In this document: piece by piece, positions 25,301 to 33,257 of the stretch
How the letters are laid out: each line of letters begins with the position of its first letter
Numbering within the stretch: the first letter of the stretch is position 1
From: Pirellulales bacterium
Lineage (GTDB): Bacteria > Planctomycetota > Planctomycetia > Pirellulales > JAICIG01
DNA: 40,571 nucleotides
Assembly (NCBI GenBank): GCA_025927475.1
Contig: JAICLL010000040.1
Coordinates: 1 to 40,571, forward strand
Reading direction: 5' to 3'
Made by a program: the position numbers and the translations under genes
Notes under the pieces: generated by a model
The model's database searches: none
Seen by the model: the letters and a program-made list of their open reading frames with translations, nothing else
What the model was told of the DNA's origin: nothing

Positions 25301-26280
25301 GCCACAATCTTTGGCACCAGCGTATGGAGGGTGACCGAGGAATCGTGCGTTTCAGGGCCGCGACCGCTGACGAACGACGCCATCAGCATGGTGCCCGCCA
25401 ACACCGTCGCCGCTTCCTCCAGCAATTCCGCCCGCGGCAAATCGCCCGGCGTTTCCACTCGTTCCAGCAGCGCGTCGAGCGTGATCTGCTGCAACACAAA
25501 ACGCCGGTATCGTCCTTGGCCGTCGATTTGGTGCGGATCCCATTGGCCGAACTGGTAATTGGGCCGCTTGTTAACCGGGTGATCGAAGTCGTAGGCCCGC
25601 GGATCCAACGCCAGTTCGTCGAGCAATTCGGGATCGAAGTAGGCTTGTTCGCGGATTTGCGAATCGGCGGTGGCGAGAAGCGCGAGCGTCCGCTCGATCA
25701 GGTCGTGATATCGCCCGGCCGCCACGCCGGCGTCGCGCAGGTAAAGCGGCACCGGCGCCACCCATTCGTGCGCATAGGGCTCGACCCGTTGAGGCGTCCG
25801 CAATACGGCGACGGGCCGATGCCCGATGAAATGGTTGATTTGCCCGAGCACCGACGCGACAATGCGCTCGACTTGGTCCCATGGCGGCCCTTGCCGCAGC
25901 ACGGCCTCGCAGATGCGTGCCAGGAAAAACGGGCGAAACAGCTCTTCGGGCGGCTGATGGTGCAACAGATCGCGATGCCAGTCACGATAGGCGTCGGGCA
26001 AGCGGTTGAATGCCAATTCGATCACCGCCGCGGCCTGATCGGTCTGCCGGAAGGCGGCTGATCCGCCGGCCAATGACGCCAGCCGCGTCTGCAGCAGCTT
26101 GCCGAGGGTCTGCCAGGCCGGTGCCTGCTGGTCAGGCTCCGCCTCGATCTGCCGAAAGGCCCGATTCAGGTTGCCCTGAAACCGAGCGTCGGGGGCGCCC
26201 GACGAAAAATTGAGATAGCCGAGAATTTCATCAAGGTCCGTCGGGAACACGCTGCCGCCTCTGAGCCGGTGATTCTGCAA
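22312..26280 (-). CDS. Giant orphan protein, probably planctomycete-specific
   Basis: A 1322-residue protein without signal peptide or clear membrane segments. It is almost entirely predicted helical, with no enzyme motif I recognise. The N-terminal third is mixed, with the conserved-looking RPNYQFGQWDPHQIDGQGRY near residues 237-256. A very acidic, low-complexity hinge lies at about residues 663-715 (DGLADDDLESSDEEPDLFG, YRDSTDDGFDASMLEGEG), and a second acidic stretch near 980. The C-terminal part has long helices (LLYILLDWLRLKVSYDRIVW). I think related proteins occur across Pirellulales, but this is memory. It is divergent from the PQQ-propeller gene at 26427 and stands alone on its strand. 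No function can be assigned; a scaffold or large cytosolic assembly protein is possible. Confidence 0.85.
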   Translation of the reverse strand: MQNHRLRGGSVFPTDLDEILGYLNFSSGAPDARFQGNLNRAFRQIEAEPDQQAPAWQTLGKLLQTRLASLAGGSAAFRQTDQAAAVIELAFNRLPDAYRDWHRDLLHHQPPEELFRPFFLARICEAVLRQGPPWDQVERIVASVLGQINHFIGHRPVAVLRTPQRVEPYAHEWVAPVPLYLRDAGVAAGRYHDLIERTLALLATADSQIREQAYFDPELLDELALDPRAYDFDHPVNKRPNYQFGQWDPHQIDGQGRYRRFVLQQITLDALLERVETPGDLPRAELLEEAATVLAGTMLMASFVSGRGPETHDSSVTLHTLVPKIVAFRDQFYDRLLKERTGAHGERLRAEAAALRQAFGGARQSLNARLARLRARQLQHVHLAQIFARMGYPAASSRHAEIVAVASARMLCELSGRLTAGHHALDRGQLAEAAGVASDIEDLLHRAIECGALVDPWNILGFQGQFSLFAAMENSVRDHRVDVLTQVMRQFFALLARIEGAAAARGNERLAQQVSRLLETVARWWDQFATLDVSGVEHVSGREALSSANHVADALGAWNKAGAAAGDLAFWRGHVERFDSPKAYALVVSALLEEGDLVASMALLVQWLGRAERVSLGEGEHAFALLSWRWLARLCQGDQPVGRRWTLAKKFFDFLEANAETYWEVPRFEFADAHGNDTDDGLADDDLESSDEEPDLFGAAYEQMTYRDSTDDGFDASMLEGEGPASQFELEAESRRITARLDFLVTLARLWKQVVGVALAAGDEAPVQEAVSGWFARAATNRNELLQLARSIQAYELPKPSGTRESLVEYDRQRQVKESLLNRVARAATEMTSASHWLGAAAVVAPDASSLAAWEQAAIELLQAMFRGEIERVRALFPGVCEALQRQPILYVSLSRGGAPAAMIAARSLQALLLTLLRGLPRLGMLNEALDLIAAAQAMEQHRPQGEGAITEFDRLFETGCRAIIETLVAAASAAGLPSGEEADRDEPDDREAELLDALEAVTEALLNRWLAHSRSVRLSVLERAGESGRWEALTAFIKRYGREIFTARFLMNVGYLRSILHQGVDDYLRGLEADRDTAPEWPLLDDLDRTIPRAEAVGQLTLVIEALVENYGEFRDFNTTTTQSDRGDLLYILLDWLRLKVSYDRIVWNIRPVAVAHEVLVRCGWHAVAEMWHRAIAERTEHIANWHLKRMDELTHQYGVRLSSIADHLAERLVRPLAIDRVRALVAPAMESARHERPPCAFDALEQELVEFIEHPSGAGLDVPAWLIALEEEVAQVERAQWTGGDPTDIDSPVAMVRLNWDDLLPQLPEEADDSEPGESL

Positions 26281-26426
26281 AAGGTGGTCGAAAATATCGT
26301 GGTGCCGCTTGCCGCCGCGGTTTATGATAAAGAGGCGGCCCCGCGAAGGCTATCCGTCCGCCGGCCGAACGAATTCAAGCCGGGCCAAGATTGGTCGATC
26401 GCCCTGAGAAATCTGAGAAGAAGATT

Positions 26427-27737
26427 ATGTCGCGAATCTGGATCGGCGGCTTACTTTGTTGGCTGTTGGCCGGCTTGCATCCGGCGGAGGCGGCACGCCC
26501 GGTGACGGGTGTCATACCGCAAGAAGCCGCGCAGCGTGCCGGGCTGGTGCGCGCGTGGGTGGCCCGTGCCGAGTTGAATGGAGGACGCGGTCGCATTGCA
26601 CATATCTCGGTTCAGGCCGGGCTGGTGATGGTCCAAACCGATCAGGCGACCCTGCAGGTGTTCGATGCCGAAACACGCCGCCTGCTTTGGACGGCGCACG
26701 TCGGCAGGCGCGGCAGCGTCACCACGGCTCCGGCAGCCACCGATCGGTTCCTGGCGTCGACCAACGGCGGAAACCTGTATCTGTTTGACCGCGCCAGCGG
26801 CCGGCCTCTGTGGCAAAAAAAATTGGCCAGCGTGCCCAGCGCGGGTCCGACCATCGGGCACGACCGCGTCTATGTGCCGCTGATCTCGGGAACGCTGACC
26901 ACGTTCCGCCTGCCCGTGCCCAACCGTGCTGAACCCCCCGGCGAACAAGCCCTGAAAGACAGTGCCTTCAACTACACGGGCAAAGGTGTGGCCGACGCCC
27001 CGCCGGTGGTTACCGAGGGAGCGGTGTTTTGGGGCACCGACGTCGGGAATATTTATGCGGTGAATCCCGAAAAGCTCGAGGCCCAATTTCGGGTCAAAAC
27101 GCGCGGCGCCGTACTCGCCCGGCTTACCTACCGCGAACCCTACATCTATGGCGCATCGCGCGACGGATATGTTTATGCGATCGAAGACCTGAAAGGCGTC
27201 ATTCGTTGGAAGTCATCGGTGGGCAATCCGATTGTCGAGCAACCCATGGTCACCGACGACGGCGTATATGCGATTCCTGAAATTGGCGGCTTGTACAAGC
27301 TATCGCTCGAGACCGGAGATGTCCTCTGGCGCGTGTCGGGACCGCTCAAGTTTCTTTCGGCCAGCCCCACGCGGCTCTACACCGCCGACCGTGCCGGGCG
27401 GATGCTGATCTTCGACGCGCGCACCGGAGCTCGTGTGGCTTGGTTGCCCGCGGAGCAGCTCGCGCTGAAAGTGTTTAACCGCGAAAATGACCGCATCTAT
27501 CTGGCTACACTCGATGGCCTGGTGCAATGTCTGCACGAAACCGGGCTGCGCGACCCGGTCTGGCACATCGGCCCCCGCGAAGATACTGGTTCGACGGAAA
27601 GTGAAGAGCCCGCCGGCGCCGATAGTCTGCCCGGCGACAATGCGCCTGCGGTCAACGGCCCCGACCCCTTTGCCGAGGGAGATGGTATGGAAAACGATGC
27701 GGACGCCGATAGCGCGGATGGCGATGATGCGGAATAG
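26427..27737 (+). CDS. PQQ-type beta-propeller protein
   Basis: A 436-residue exported protein. A signal peptide covers residues 1-23 (MSRIWIGGLLCWLLAGLHPA). The body is a PQQ/BamB-like beta-propeller with blades such as LQVFDAETRRLLWTAHVG, LYLFDRASGRPLWQKKLA and LYKLSLETGDVLWRVSG. An acidic, disordered tail follows from about residue 385. Such proteins are scaffolds for protein contact; those without an enzyme's active site, as here, do not necessarily bind PQQ. The start at 26427 gives a normal signal peptide and follows AGAAG; the longer frame (26391) adds 12 residues before it. The gene is divergent from the giant orphan protein with 146 bp between. Unlike the propeller at 29249, it is not in an operon with a kinase. 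Confidence 0.82.
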   Translation: MSRIWIGGLLCWLLAGLHPAEAARPVTGVIPQEAAQRAGLVRAWVARAELNGGRGRIAHISVQAGLVMVQTDQATLQVFDAETRRLLWTAHVGRRGSVTTAPAATDRFLASTNGGNLYLFDRASGRPLWQKKLASVPSAGPTIGHDRVYVPLISGTLTTFRLPVPNRAEPPGEQALKDSAFNYTGKGVADAPPVVTEGAVFWGTDVGNIYAVNPEKLEAQFRVKTRGAVLARLTYREPYIYGASRDGYVYAIEDLKGVIRWKSSVGNPIVEQPMVTDDGVYAIPEIGGLYKLSLETGDVLWRVSGPLKFLSASPTRLYTADRAGRMLIFDARTGARVAWLPAEQLALKVFNRENDRIYLATLDGLVQCLHETGLRDPVWHIGPREDTGSTESEEPAGADSLPGDNAPAVNGPDPFAEGDGMENDADADSADGDDAE

Positions 27738-27933
27738 CGCTCGTGGCGCCGATTGGTCCGTCCTGCGTGATTGTGCCAGATAGGGCGCGTGGCTGCCCGC
27801 CTTTCTGGGGCTGGCGGTCTCCACCCATGCGGTGTCTGCACAAGCCGCTTTCCTTGGGAAGCCGAAACGCCAGCCTATGGTTGTGTGGGTCGCATGCCCG
27901 GTGCCCGGCGGCCAGCTTTTTGAGGAACAACCG

Positions 27934-28341
27934 ATGATCGCAAAAATCCTTCTCTGCGACGACGAAATCCACATCCTTCGCGCGGCCGAATTCAAGCTGG
28001 CGCGGGCCGGCTATGAAGTGCGCTGCGCTGCCGACGGGCAACAAGCCTGGGAGCTAATCGAGCAAGAACGGCCCGATATCCTGATTACCGACTTCCAAAT
28101 GCCTCGGCTCAATGGTCTCGGCCTGATTGAGCGAGTTCGCGCGAATCCCCAAACCAGCGACCTGATCGTGATGGTGCTCACCGCCAAAGGATTCGAGGTT
28201 TCTCCCCAGGAGATGGCCGAACGATGGGGAGTCGCCGCGGTCCTGGCAAAACCCTTTAGCCCGCGCGAACTGCTCCGCCAGGTCGAGTCGGCCGCGGGAG
28301 TTTTGGCCGCCTATGAACAAAGCCTTTGTCAAAGAGCCTGA
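27934..28341 (+). CDS. Single-domain response regulator
   Basis: A 135-residue receiver domain with no output domain. KILLCDDEIHILR holds the acidic pair, DILITDFQMPRLNGLGL holds the phosphoacceptor Asp, the conserved Thr is in MVLTAKGFEV, and the Lys is in AVLAKPFSPREL. It would be phosphorylated by an unlinked histidine kinase; none is in the window. The start MIAKILLCDD at 27934 is chosen because it lies directly before the fold and follows GAGG; the longer frame from 27832 is not conserved-looking. The 3' end overlaps the next gene by 29 bp, so translation of both is probably coupled. Confidence 0.9.
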   Translation: MIAKILLCDDEIHILRAAEFKLARAGYEVRCAADGQQAWELIEQERPDILITDFQMPRLNGLGLIERVRANPQTSDLIVMVLTAKGFEVSPQEMAERWGVAAVLAKPFSPRELLRQVESAAGVLAAYEQSLCQRA

Positions 28342-28759
28342 AGATACGGGCGACCGGCATTGCCCGAGATGTGGTTCCTTGGGCGTAGCCGTGGGTTCCA
28401 CAACGCTCGACGCCCAACTGCCGCCCGATGAGCGCCGCAAGCTGGGCGAGTCGGCCTGGTTTTGCCCCTACCCGCGTTGCGAGGTCGGCTATTTCGATCC
28501 CTTCGATCGCTGGGTCGGCAGCGACCTGCTACTGCATCCGTCGTACCCGAAAGACCCGACGGCGCCGCTTTGCCCTTGCTTCGATTTCACCTGCGAGCAG
28601 GTCGAAGCCGACGTGGCTGAGCAGAGTGCTCAGCGCGTCAAACAATTGCTTGCCCGATCGAAGTCACCCGAGGCACGTTGCACGACGATGTCTCCCAGCG
28701 GCCAATGTTGCATGCCGGAAGTGCAGAAATATTTCTTCCGCCTCCGCGGACAAGCTTAA
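28313..28759 (+). CDS. CopZ-like metal/Fe-S binding protein
   Basis: A 148-residue protein with a cysteine layout like the N-terminal zinc/[2Fe-2S] domain of bacterial CopZ metallochaperones: CPRC at 17-20, WFCPYPRCEVGYF with C51 and C56, LCPCF with C87 and C89, and C94. Near the C-terminus C123 and SPSGQCCMPEV (C132, C133) recall the tail of the same family. The HMA copper domain found in true CopZ is absent. Its ATG lies inside the response regulator gene (29-bp overlap), which links a phosphorelay receiver with a metal-binding protein. Function inferred only from cysteine spacing: metal sensing, transfer or Fe-S binding. Confidence 0.7.
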   Translation: MNKAFVKEPEDTGDRHCPRCGSLGVAVGSTTLDAQLPPDERRKLGESAWFCPYPRCEVGYFDPFDRWVGSDLLLHPSYPKDPTAPLCPCFDFTCEQVEADVAEQSAQRVKQLLARSKSPEARCTTMSPSGQCCMPEVQKYFFRLRGQA

Positions 28760-28767
28760 GGCGAGTT

Positions 28768-28807
28768 GCTCAGCATATCGTCAGGGCGCTTAGCACATCG
28801 TCAAGGC
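28768..28807. repeat. 20-bp imperfect tandem duplication
   Basis: Two adjacent 20-bp units (28768-28787 and 28788-28807) differ at 3 positions. On the minus strand both encode an ALT-hydrophobic-C-stop ending, in different frames. The unit covers the 3' end of the small gene at 28790-28972. Confidence 0.75.
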
Positions 28808-28972
28808 ATGGTCGACGAAGTCCAAGTGAACAGGACACACCGGCGGCTTGGCTAAATCGAGCTGATAGCGGTCGAGCAATTCGTGAAGCACCTGGCCGAT
28901 CTGCCAGGGACCGTCGTCTGGCGGAGAGGGCGCATCGCAGCGCACCGCGTCGATCGACAAAACAAGAGGCAT
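28790..28972 (-). CDS. Small hypothetical protein
   Basis: A 60-residue product, MPLVLSIDAVRCDAPSPPDD to the end HLDFVDHALTMC. The ATG at 28972 has a strong AAGGAG 8 nt upstream (28986-28981), which is the main reason to believe in the gene. An extension to 29005 in the same frame is possible. I do not recognise the family; WQIGQVLHELLDRYQLDLAKP looks like an amphipathic helical segment. It stands alone, convergent with the CopZ-like gene (30 bp). Its stop lies within a duplicated 20-bp sequence. The 243 bp between it and the PQQ gene at 29249 hold no gene I can support. Confidence 0.5.
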   Translation of the reverse strand: MPLVLSIDAVRCDAPSPPDDGPWQIGQVLHELLDRYQLDLAKPPVCPVHLDFVDHALTMC

Positions 28973-29248
28973 CTGCCGACTCCTTCCTAGAACAAGTCCG
29001 GCCACATGGTGTACACGTTGATACTATTACTGTACGTATGGTTATGTTCCGGGGCAAGTCCCCCCGCTAACTTTGCCTGCATTTTGCTACGGCGAAACGC
29101 CTGAGTGAGGCGCGGGAAAATGCCTACAAGGGTCTGGAATCAGACGCACAAGAACAAGGAACTGGCCCTGACCCGCGAGACAACCGCCGCCGCGGGGGCC
29201 TCGGTTTAGGCGATGGGATGGAGCGAAGCGTACCGGTCGGCAGAGGTT

Positions 29249-30490
29249 TTACTTTGTGGCGGCAACCGTATAGCACCACAGCTTGTTCATGTCGCGCAGG
29301 TAAAGCCTGCCACCGGCTACTACCGGGTAGGCCCAGGCCTTCGAGCGGCCGCGGTCAGGCTGGTCGGGCGGTGTGAAACGGCCCCGCTCGCGATAGCCGT
29401 CGGGCGTGGCCTCGATCAGCGCCACGTCGCCCCCCTCGCCGTGCAGGTAAAGCGAACCGTCTGCGTAACACACCGCGCCCGGGCCTAGCGAGCGGTCTTG
29501 CCACTTCAACTCGCCGGTGGCGAATTCGACGCACAACAATCCCTGGCTATTGGTGCCATAAAGATAGCCGTCGAGCAACACCGCGCCGCCGATGCTCGTG
29601 GGCAGTTTGCCATGAAAATACACCTGCTCCGCCACCAGGCCGCCACCATCGGCCGAAACTTTCACCAGCCCCCCGCCGCTACGACCCGAGCCGCTGAACA
29701 CATAGCCGCCGTGGGCCACGGGCGTGGGAATGTTCGCGGGGCTGCCCTTGGCCGTGGCATCGTAGCGCCATAAAAACATACCGGTTTCCGCTTCGACGCC
29801 CACCAACCCGTTTTGCAAAAACTGCACATACTGCTTGATGCCGGCTGCCTGGACCACAATGGCCGAGGCATAGGCGGCTTCGTCGCCGCCCGGCACGGCG
29901 CATTTCCAGATCACTTCGCCTGTCGTCTTGTTCAGTGCCACCAACGTGGCTTCGCTGCCACCGGGCGTGCAGACGAGCACGTCGCCATCGATCAAGGGCG
30001 ATTCGGCATAGGCCCAGTTGCCGGGCTTGCCGGCGAATTGCTCGCGAAGATTCAGCCGCCAGTGCTCCTTGCCCGACGACGCTTCGAGACAGGCCAGGTC
30101 GCCATCGGAGCCCAAGGCAAACAAGCGCGAGCCATCAACGGTGGGGGTTGAGCGACTGCCGGGATATGGGGGTTTTTGGTTCGGGCCGACCTTGCCAAGT
30201 TTGACGCTCCAAAGCTGCTCTCCGCCTGCGACAGCGCGGGCCTGCACGAACTCGTTGTCCATCCCCTCGTTGCCCAGCAGATAGAGCCGCTGGCCTACCA
30301 CAGCGGGCGTGGAATAGCCGCCTCCCGCGTCGCTGACCTGCCAGAGCAGCTTAGGGCCGTCTTCAGGCCATTCGGCAAGCAGGCCGGTTTCGGCGGAAAT
30401 GCCATCGCGATGTGGGCCGCGCCACTGCGGCCAGTCCGCGCCCGCCAGGCAAAGACAGAGAAGGGCGAGGAACCGAAAGCATGTGTTCAT
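29249..30490 (-). CDS. PQQ-type beta-propeller protein
   Basis: A 413-residue exported propeller. The signal peptide is FRFLALLCLCLAGA, directly followed by DWPQWRGPHRDGISAETGL, the hallmark of a large planctomycete propeller family (WPQWRGP..DG). Blades: AGGEQLWSVKLGKV, GKEHWRLNLREQF, TGEVIWKCAVPGG, TGMFLWRYDATAKG, GELKWQDRSLGPG; the end is LYLRDMNKLWCYTV. It is the last gene of a tight operon: CRTAC1 gene, PfkB kinase (29-bp gap), then this gene (11-bp gap). The family is often predicted to bind PQQ or act as protein scaffold; no catalytic residues can be pointed out here. Confidence 0.88.
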   Translation of the reverse strand: MNTCFRFLALLCLCLAGADWPQWRGPHRDGISAETGLLAEWPEDGPKLLWQVSDAGGGYSTPAVVGQRLYLLGNEGMDNEFVQARAVAGGEQLWSVKLGKVGPNQKPPYPGSRSTPTVDGSRLFALGSDGDLACLEASSGKEHWRLNLREQFAGKPGNWAYAESPLIDGDVLVCTPGGSEATLVALNKTTGEVIWKCAVPGGDEAAYASAIVVQAAGIKQYVQFLQNGLVGVEAETGMFLWRYDATAKGSPANIPTPVAHGGYVFSGSGRSGGGLVKVSADGGGLVAEQVYFHGKLPTSIGGAVLLDGYLYGTNSQGLLCVEFATGELKWQDRSLGPGAVCYADGSLYLHGEGGDVALIEATPDGYRERGRFTPPDQPDRGRSKAWAYPVVAGGRLYLRDMNKLWCYTVAATK

Positions 30491-30501
30491 AGCAGGGGCC
30501 T

Positions 30502-31404
30502 TTAGAAGCTCAACATCCTTCGATATTCGTCGACACGCCGATTGAGATCGTCACGATCGATCCGCTTCAGTCGCTCCAAACTAAAATCTTCCACGCAAAA
30601 ACTGGCCGCCACCGTGCCATAGGCCAACGCAGTTTTGAGGCCGGCGGGGCTTAGGTCGCCCGATTCGGCCAGATAGCCCATCATGCCCCCCGCGAACGTG
30701 TCGCCCGCGCCCGTCGGATCGACCACATTCGGCGTGGGGTAGGCGGGCAGCACATAGGTGTCGTCGGGACCGAAAAACATCGCCCCGTGCTCGCCCTTTT
30801 TGATGACGACAAACTTGGGCCCCAGCTCGCGCACCCGGTGGCCGGCGCGGACCAAGTTTTCATCGCCGGTCAGCAGCCGGGCTTCGCTGTCGTTGAGCAC
30901 CACGCCATCGATCCGCCGCAGCAACGCCAGCAACTCGTCGCGCTGGATGTTGATCCACAGGTCCATCGTGTCGGCCACGCGCAGCACGGCCTGGGGCGTC
31001 TGCTCCAGCACACCCAATTGCAGCCGCGGCGAGCCGTTGGCCAAAAAAACATAACGCGCTTGGCGGCTGGTTGCCGGCAGCTTGGGATCGAAATCACCGA
31101 ACACGTTCAAATGCACTTCGAGCGTCTCGCGGTCGTTCATGTTCGGCAGGTACTTGCCGCGCCAGCGAAACGTTTTAGCGCCCGCCACCACTTCCAGGCC
31201 CGCGGTGTCGATCTGCCGCGAGCGCAGCAAAGCCGTGTGTTCGGCGGGCCAATCGTCGCCCACCGCGCCCACCAATTGCACGGGCGCAAAGTAACTGGCG
31301 GCGTATGAGAAATAGACGGCGGAGCCTCCCAGCACGTCGTCGCGCCGTTCGCTGGGCGTTTCCACGCTGTCCAAGGCCACGGAGCCAACAACCAATAAGG
31401 GCAT
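30502..31404 (-). CDS. PfkB family sugar kinase
   Basis: A 300-residue ribokinase-like kinase. The N-terminal GSVALDSVETP and GGSAVYFSYAAS are the substrate-side motifs; the C-terminal signature VVDPTGAGDTFAGGMMGYLA contains the catalytic Asp of the anion hole GAGD; FVVIKKGEHGAMFF is the ATP-site strand. The sugar or nucleoside cannot be told. The ATG at 31404 has no Shine-Dalgarno: the leader is a 7-bp repeat array (31409-31436). It sits between a CRTAC1-type and a PQQ-propeller gene, both exported, whereas this enzyme is cytosolic. Confidence 0.9.
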   Translation of the reverse strand: MPLLVVGSVALDSVETPSERRDDVLGGSAVYFSYAASYFAPVQLVGAVGDDWPAEHTALLRSRQIDTAGLEVVAGAKTFRWRGKYLPNMNDRETLEVHLNVFGDFDPKLPATSRQARYVFLANGSPRLQLGVLEQTPQAVLRVADTMDLWINIQRDELLALLRRIDGVVLNDSEARLLTGDENLVRAGHRVRELGPKFVVIKKGEHGAMFFGPDDTYVLPAYPTPNVVDPTGAGDTFAGGMMGYLAESGDLSPAGLKTALAYGTVAASFCVEDFSLERLKRIDRDDLNRRVDEYRRMLSF

Positions 31405-31408
31405 CAGA

Positions 31409-31436
31409 GGGTTTGGGGTTCAAAGTTCAAGGTTCA
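31409..31436. repeat. Heptamer array, unit AGGTTCA-like
   Basis: Four units with strict 7-bp period (consensus (A/G)GGTTCA on the plus strand, the first degenerate) fill the gap between the CRTAC1 and PfkB genes. The last unit supplies the TGA stop (31436-31434) of the CRTAC1 gene, and the array replaces the ribosome binding site of the kinase gene. Confidence 0.85.
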
Positions 31437-33257
31437 GCCATCCGCCTCCACGACAGTGTACACGGTATTCAGCCGATCGACAGGCCTGGTCTGCACGTGC
31501 CCGCTGGGCCAACGGATTTCGACCCGGTCGATCCGCTCTCCATCTCCCAGACCGAAATGCAAGATCTTGCTCGGCTGCGACAGATAGCCGCCGGCGCCTG
31601 GAACCTGTCGAACGAGCACTCGCTCGCCCACGTACAGCCGCACAACCGCGCCGATGGCGTCACGATTGCTGCGCGTGCCGATCAGCCGAAATCGGACGAA
31701 ATTGCGCAGGGGAAACTGGTTCAAGAGGTAATACGGGCTGTCATTAAAGTTGTTGACCATCAGGTCGAGCCGGCCGTCGCCATCGAAATCGGCGGCGACG
31801 GCGCAGCGCGAGCTGCGCGCGGCCTGGCGCCCGGCGATTCGTTGCTCGAGAAATCGGCCGCCGGCGGGCGGCTCGATACCCTCGTTGGCGGCGCGGTCCG
31901 TAAAGGCGCCGTCGCCGCCATTCATCATCAACGACGAGGGATGGTAAAAGAACGGATAGCCCATCCCCGATGGCAAAAACAAGTCTTCGTGGCCGTCGTT
32001 GTCAAAATCGCCGGCAGTCGCGCCCCACGGCCACAGCGTCTCGAGGTGGGCCCGGTCGGAGACTTCCGTGAACGTGCCGTGGCCTTCATTGTGATATAAC
32101 GTGTTGCCAAACAACACGACGTCGTAATCGATACGCAGCCCCTCGATAAATTTCTTTTCGTCTCTGCGCGCCACGAGATCGTATTCCGGTCGGCGGCCCA
32201 GAAAATAGCGATATTTACGCGTCGGCTGGACCAGGCCACTGTCTTCATGGCCCATCCACATGTCGGAATGCATGTCGCCGACAAACAGATCGAGCCGTCC
32301 ATCGCCGTCGAAGTCGAACACGGCCGAACCAATGGCGCCGTAGGAAGTGCGCCGCAGCGTCTCGCGGGTGACGTCGGTAAAGTGGCCTTGCCCGTCGTTG
32401 GCATAAAGCTGGCTCATGCCGAACATGTTCGTAATGAAGACGTCGATATCGCCGTCTTCGTCGTAATCGAAGATGGCCAAGTCGCCGCTCCAGCCGTTTC
32501 CGGCCAGCCTTGCATCGTCGGTGATTTCGGTAAAGGTGCCGTCGGCATTGTTGCGGAAAAGCTGGTTCCGTTCAAAATCTTCAGAACGGCCAATATTATC
32601 CCAGAGCGTCACCGGGCCGACGTAGTATTTCCGGCGCGGGTCGTATTCATCCGAGGTCCACTTGGCCGTATTTGTGATCAGCAAATCGAGATCACCGTCA
32701 TTGTCGACGTCGAAAAAGGCGCCCGTTTGCGAGTGGGCGATGCTGGCTACGCCGGCGGACTGCGTGATATCATGGAATCGCCCGGCGCGGTTCTCCAGCA
32801 GCACGTTGCCGCCGCGCGTGCTGGTGATAAATAGGTCTTGGTCGCCGTCGTTGTCGTAATCGGCAAAGCTGGCGCCTACACAAATGCGGTCGCTCAGCGC
32901 CACCGCAGGATTCTCGGCGGTCACGTTGGCAAACCGCCCGCCGCCCAGGTTGTGGAACAAGGCGTTTTCGCCCAGTTGATTCAGCAACAGCACGTCTTCA
33001 TTGCCATCGCCGTCGTAATCGGCAACCGCCACGCCGCAGCCATGATCATAGAGATTGACCTTGAAGGCTTCGCCCTGCTCGCCGGGCAGGTAATTCATGC
33101 GGAAGGCGATGCCCCGCTCGGCGGTGACATCGCGGAACCCCGGCGATCTGGACTGCCCAGCCTCAGGCGCCGCTTGCCGCGGCGTCAGCCGCCATGCCAG
33201 AGCGCCCACCACAAGCCCGGCGGCGCCGACCGCTGCCCATTTGCTTCGGAGACCCAT
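31434..33257 (-). CDS. CRTAC1 family FG-GAP protein
   Basis: A 607-residue exported or membrane-anchored protein. The hydrophobic start (KWAAVGAAGLVVGALAWRL) is a signal or anchor. The body is an FG-GAP/VCBS integrin-like propeller with calcium-loop repeats: VADYDGDGNEDVLLLNQ, FADYDNDGDQDLFITST, FFDVDNDGDLDLLITNT, IFDYDEDGDIDVFITNM, VFDFDGDGRLDLFVGDM. The C-terminus is an ASPIC/UnbV domain (GAVVRLYVGERVLVRQVPGAGGYLSQ, VEIRWPSGHVQTRPV). The start MGLRSKWAAV at 33257 follows GGGAGG with a 6-nt spacer and is preferred over 33290. First gene of the operon with the PfkB kinase and the PQQ propeller. Confidence 0.92.
   Translation of the reverse strand: MGLRSKWAAVGAAGLVVGALAWRLTPRQAAPEAGQSRSPGFRDVTAERGIAFRMNYLPGEQGEAFKVNLYDHGCGVAVADYDGDGNEDVLLLNQLGENALFHNLGGGRFANVTAENPAVALSDRICVGASFADYDNDGDQDLFITSTRGGNVLLENRAGRFHDITQSAGVASIAHSQTGAFFDVDNDGDLDLLITNTAKWTSDEYDPRRKYYVGPVTLWDNIGRSEDFERNQLFRNNADGTFTEITDDARLAGNGWSGDLAIFDYDEDGDIDVFITNMFGMSQLYANDGQGHFTDVTRETLRRTSYGAIGSAVFDFDGDGRLDLFVGDMHSDMWMGHEDSGLVQPTRKYRYFLGRRPEYDLVARRDEKKFIEGLRIDYDVVLFGNTLYHNEGHGTFTEVSDRAHLETLWPWGATAGDFDNDGHEDLFLPSGMGYPFFYHPSSLMMNGGDGAFTDRAANEGIEPPAGGRFLEQRIAGRQAARSSRCAVAADFDGDGRLDLMVNNFNDSPYYLLNQFPLRNFVRFRLIGTRSNRDAIGAVVRLYVGERVLVRQVPGAGGYLSQPSKILHFGLGDGERIDRVEIRWPSGHVQTRPVDRLNTVYTVVEADG

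Noticed and set aside
29101..29210. Short plus-strand frame starting MPTRVWNQTHKN
   Set aside because: Only about 29 codons, no ribosome binding site, no recognised family.
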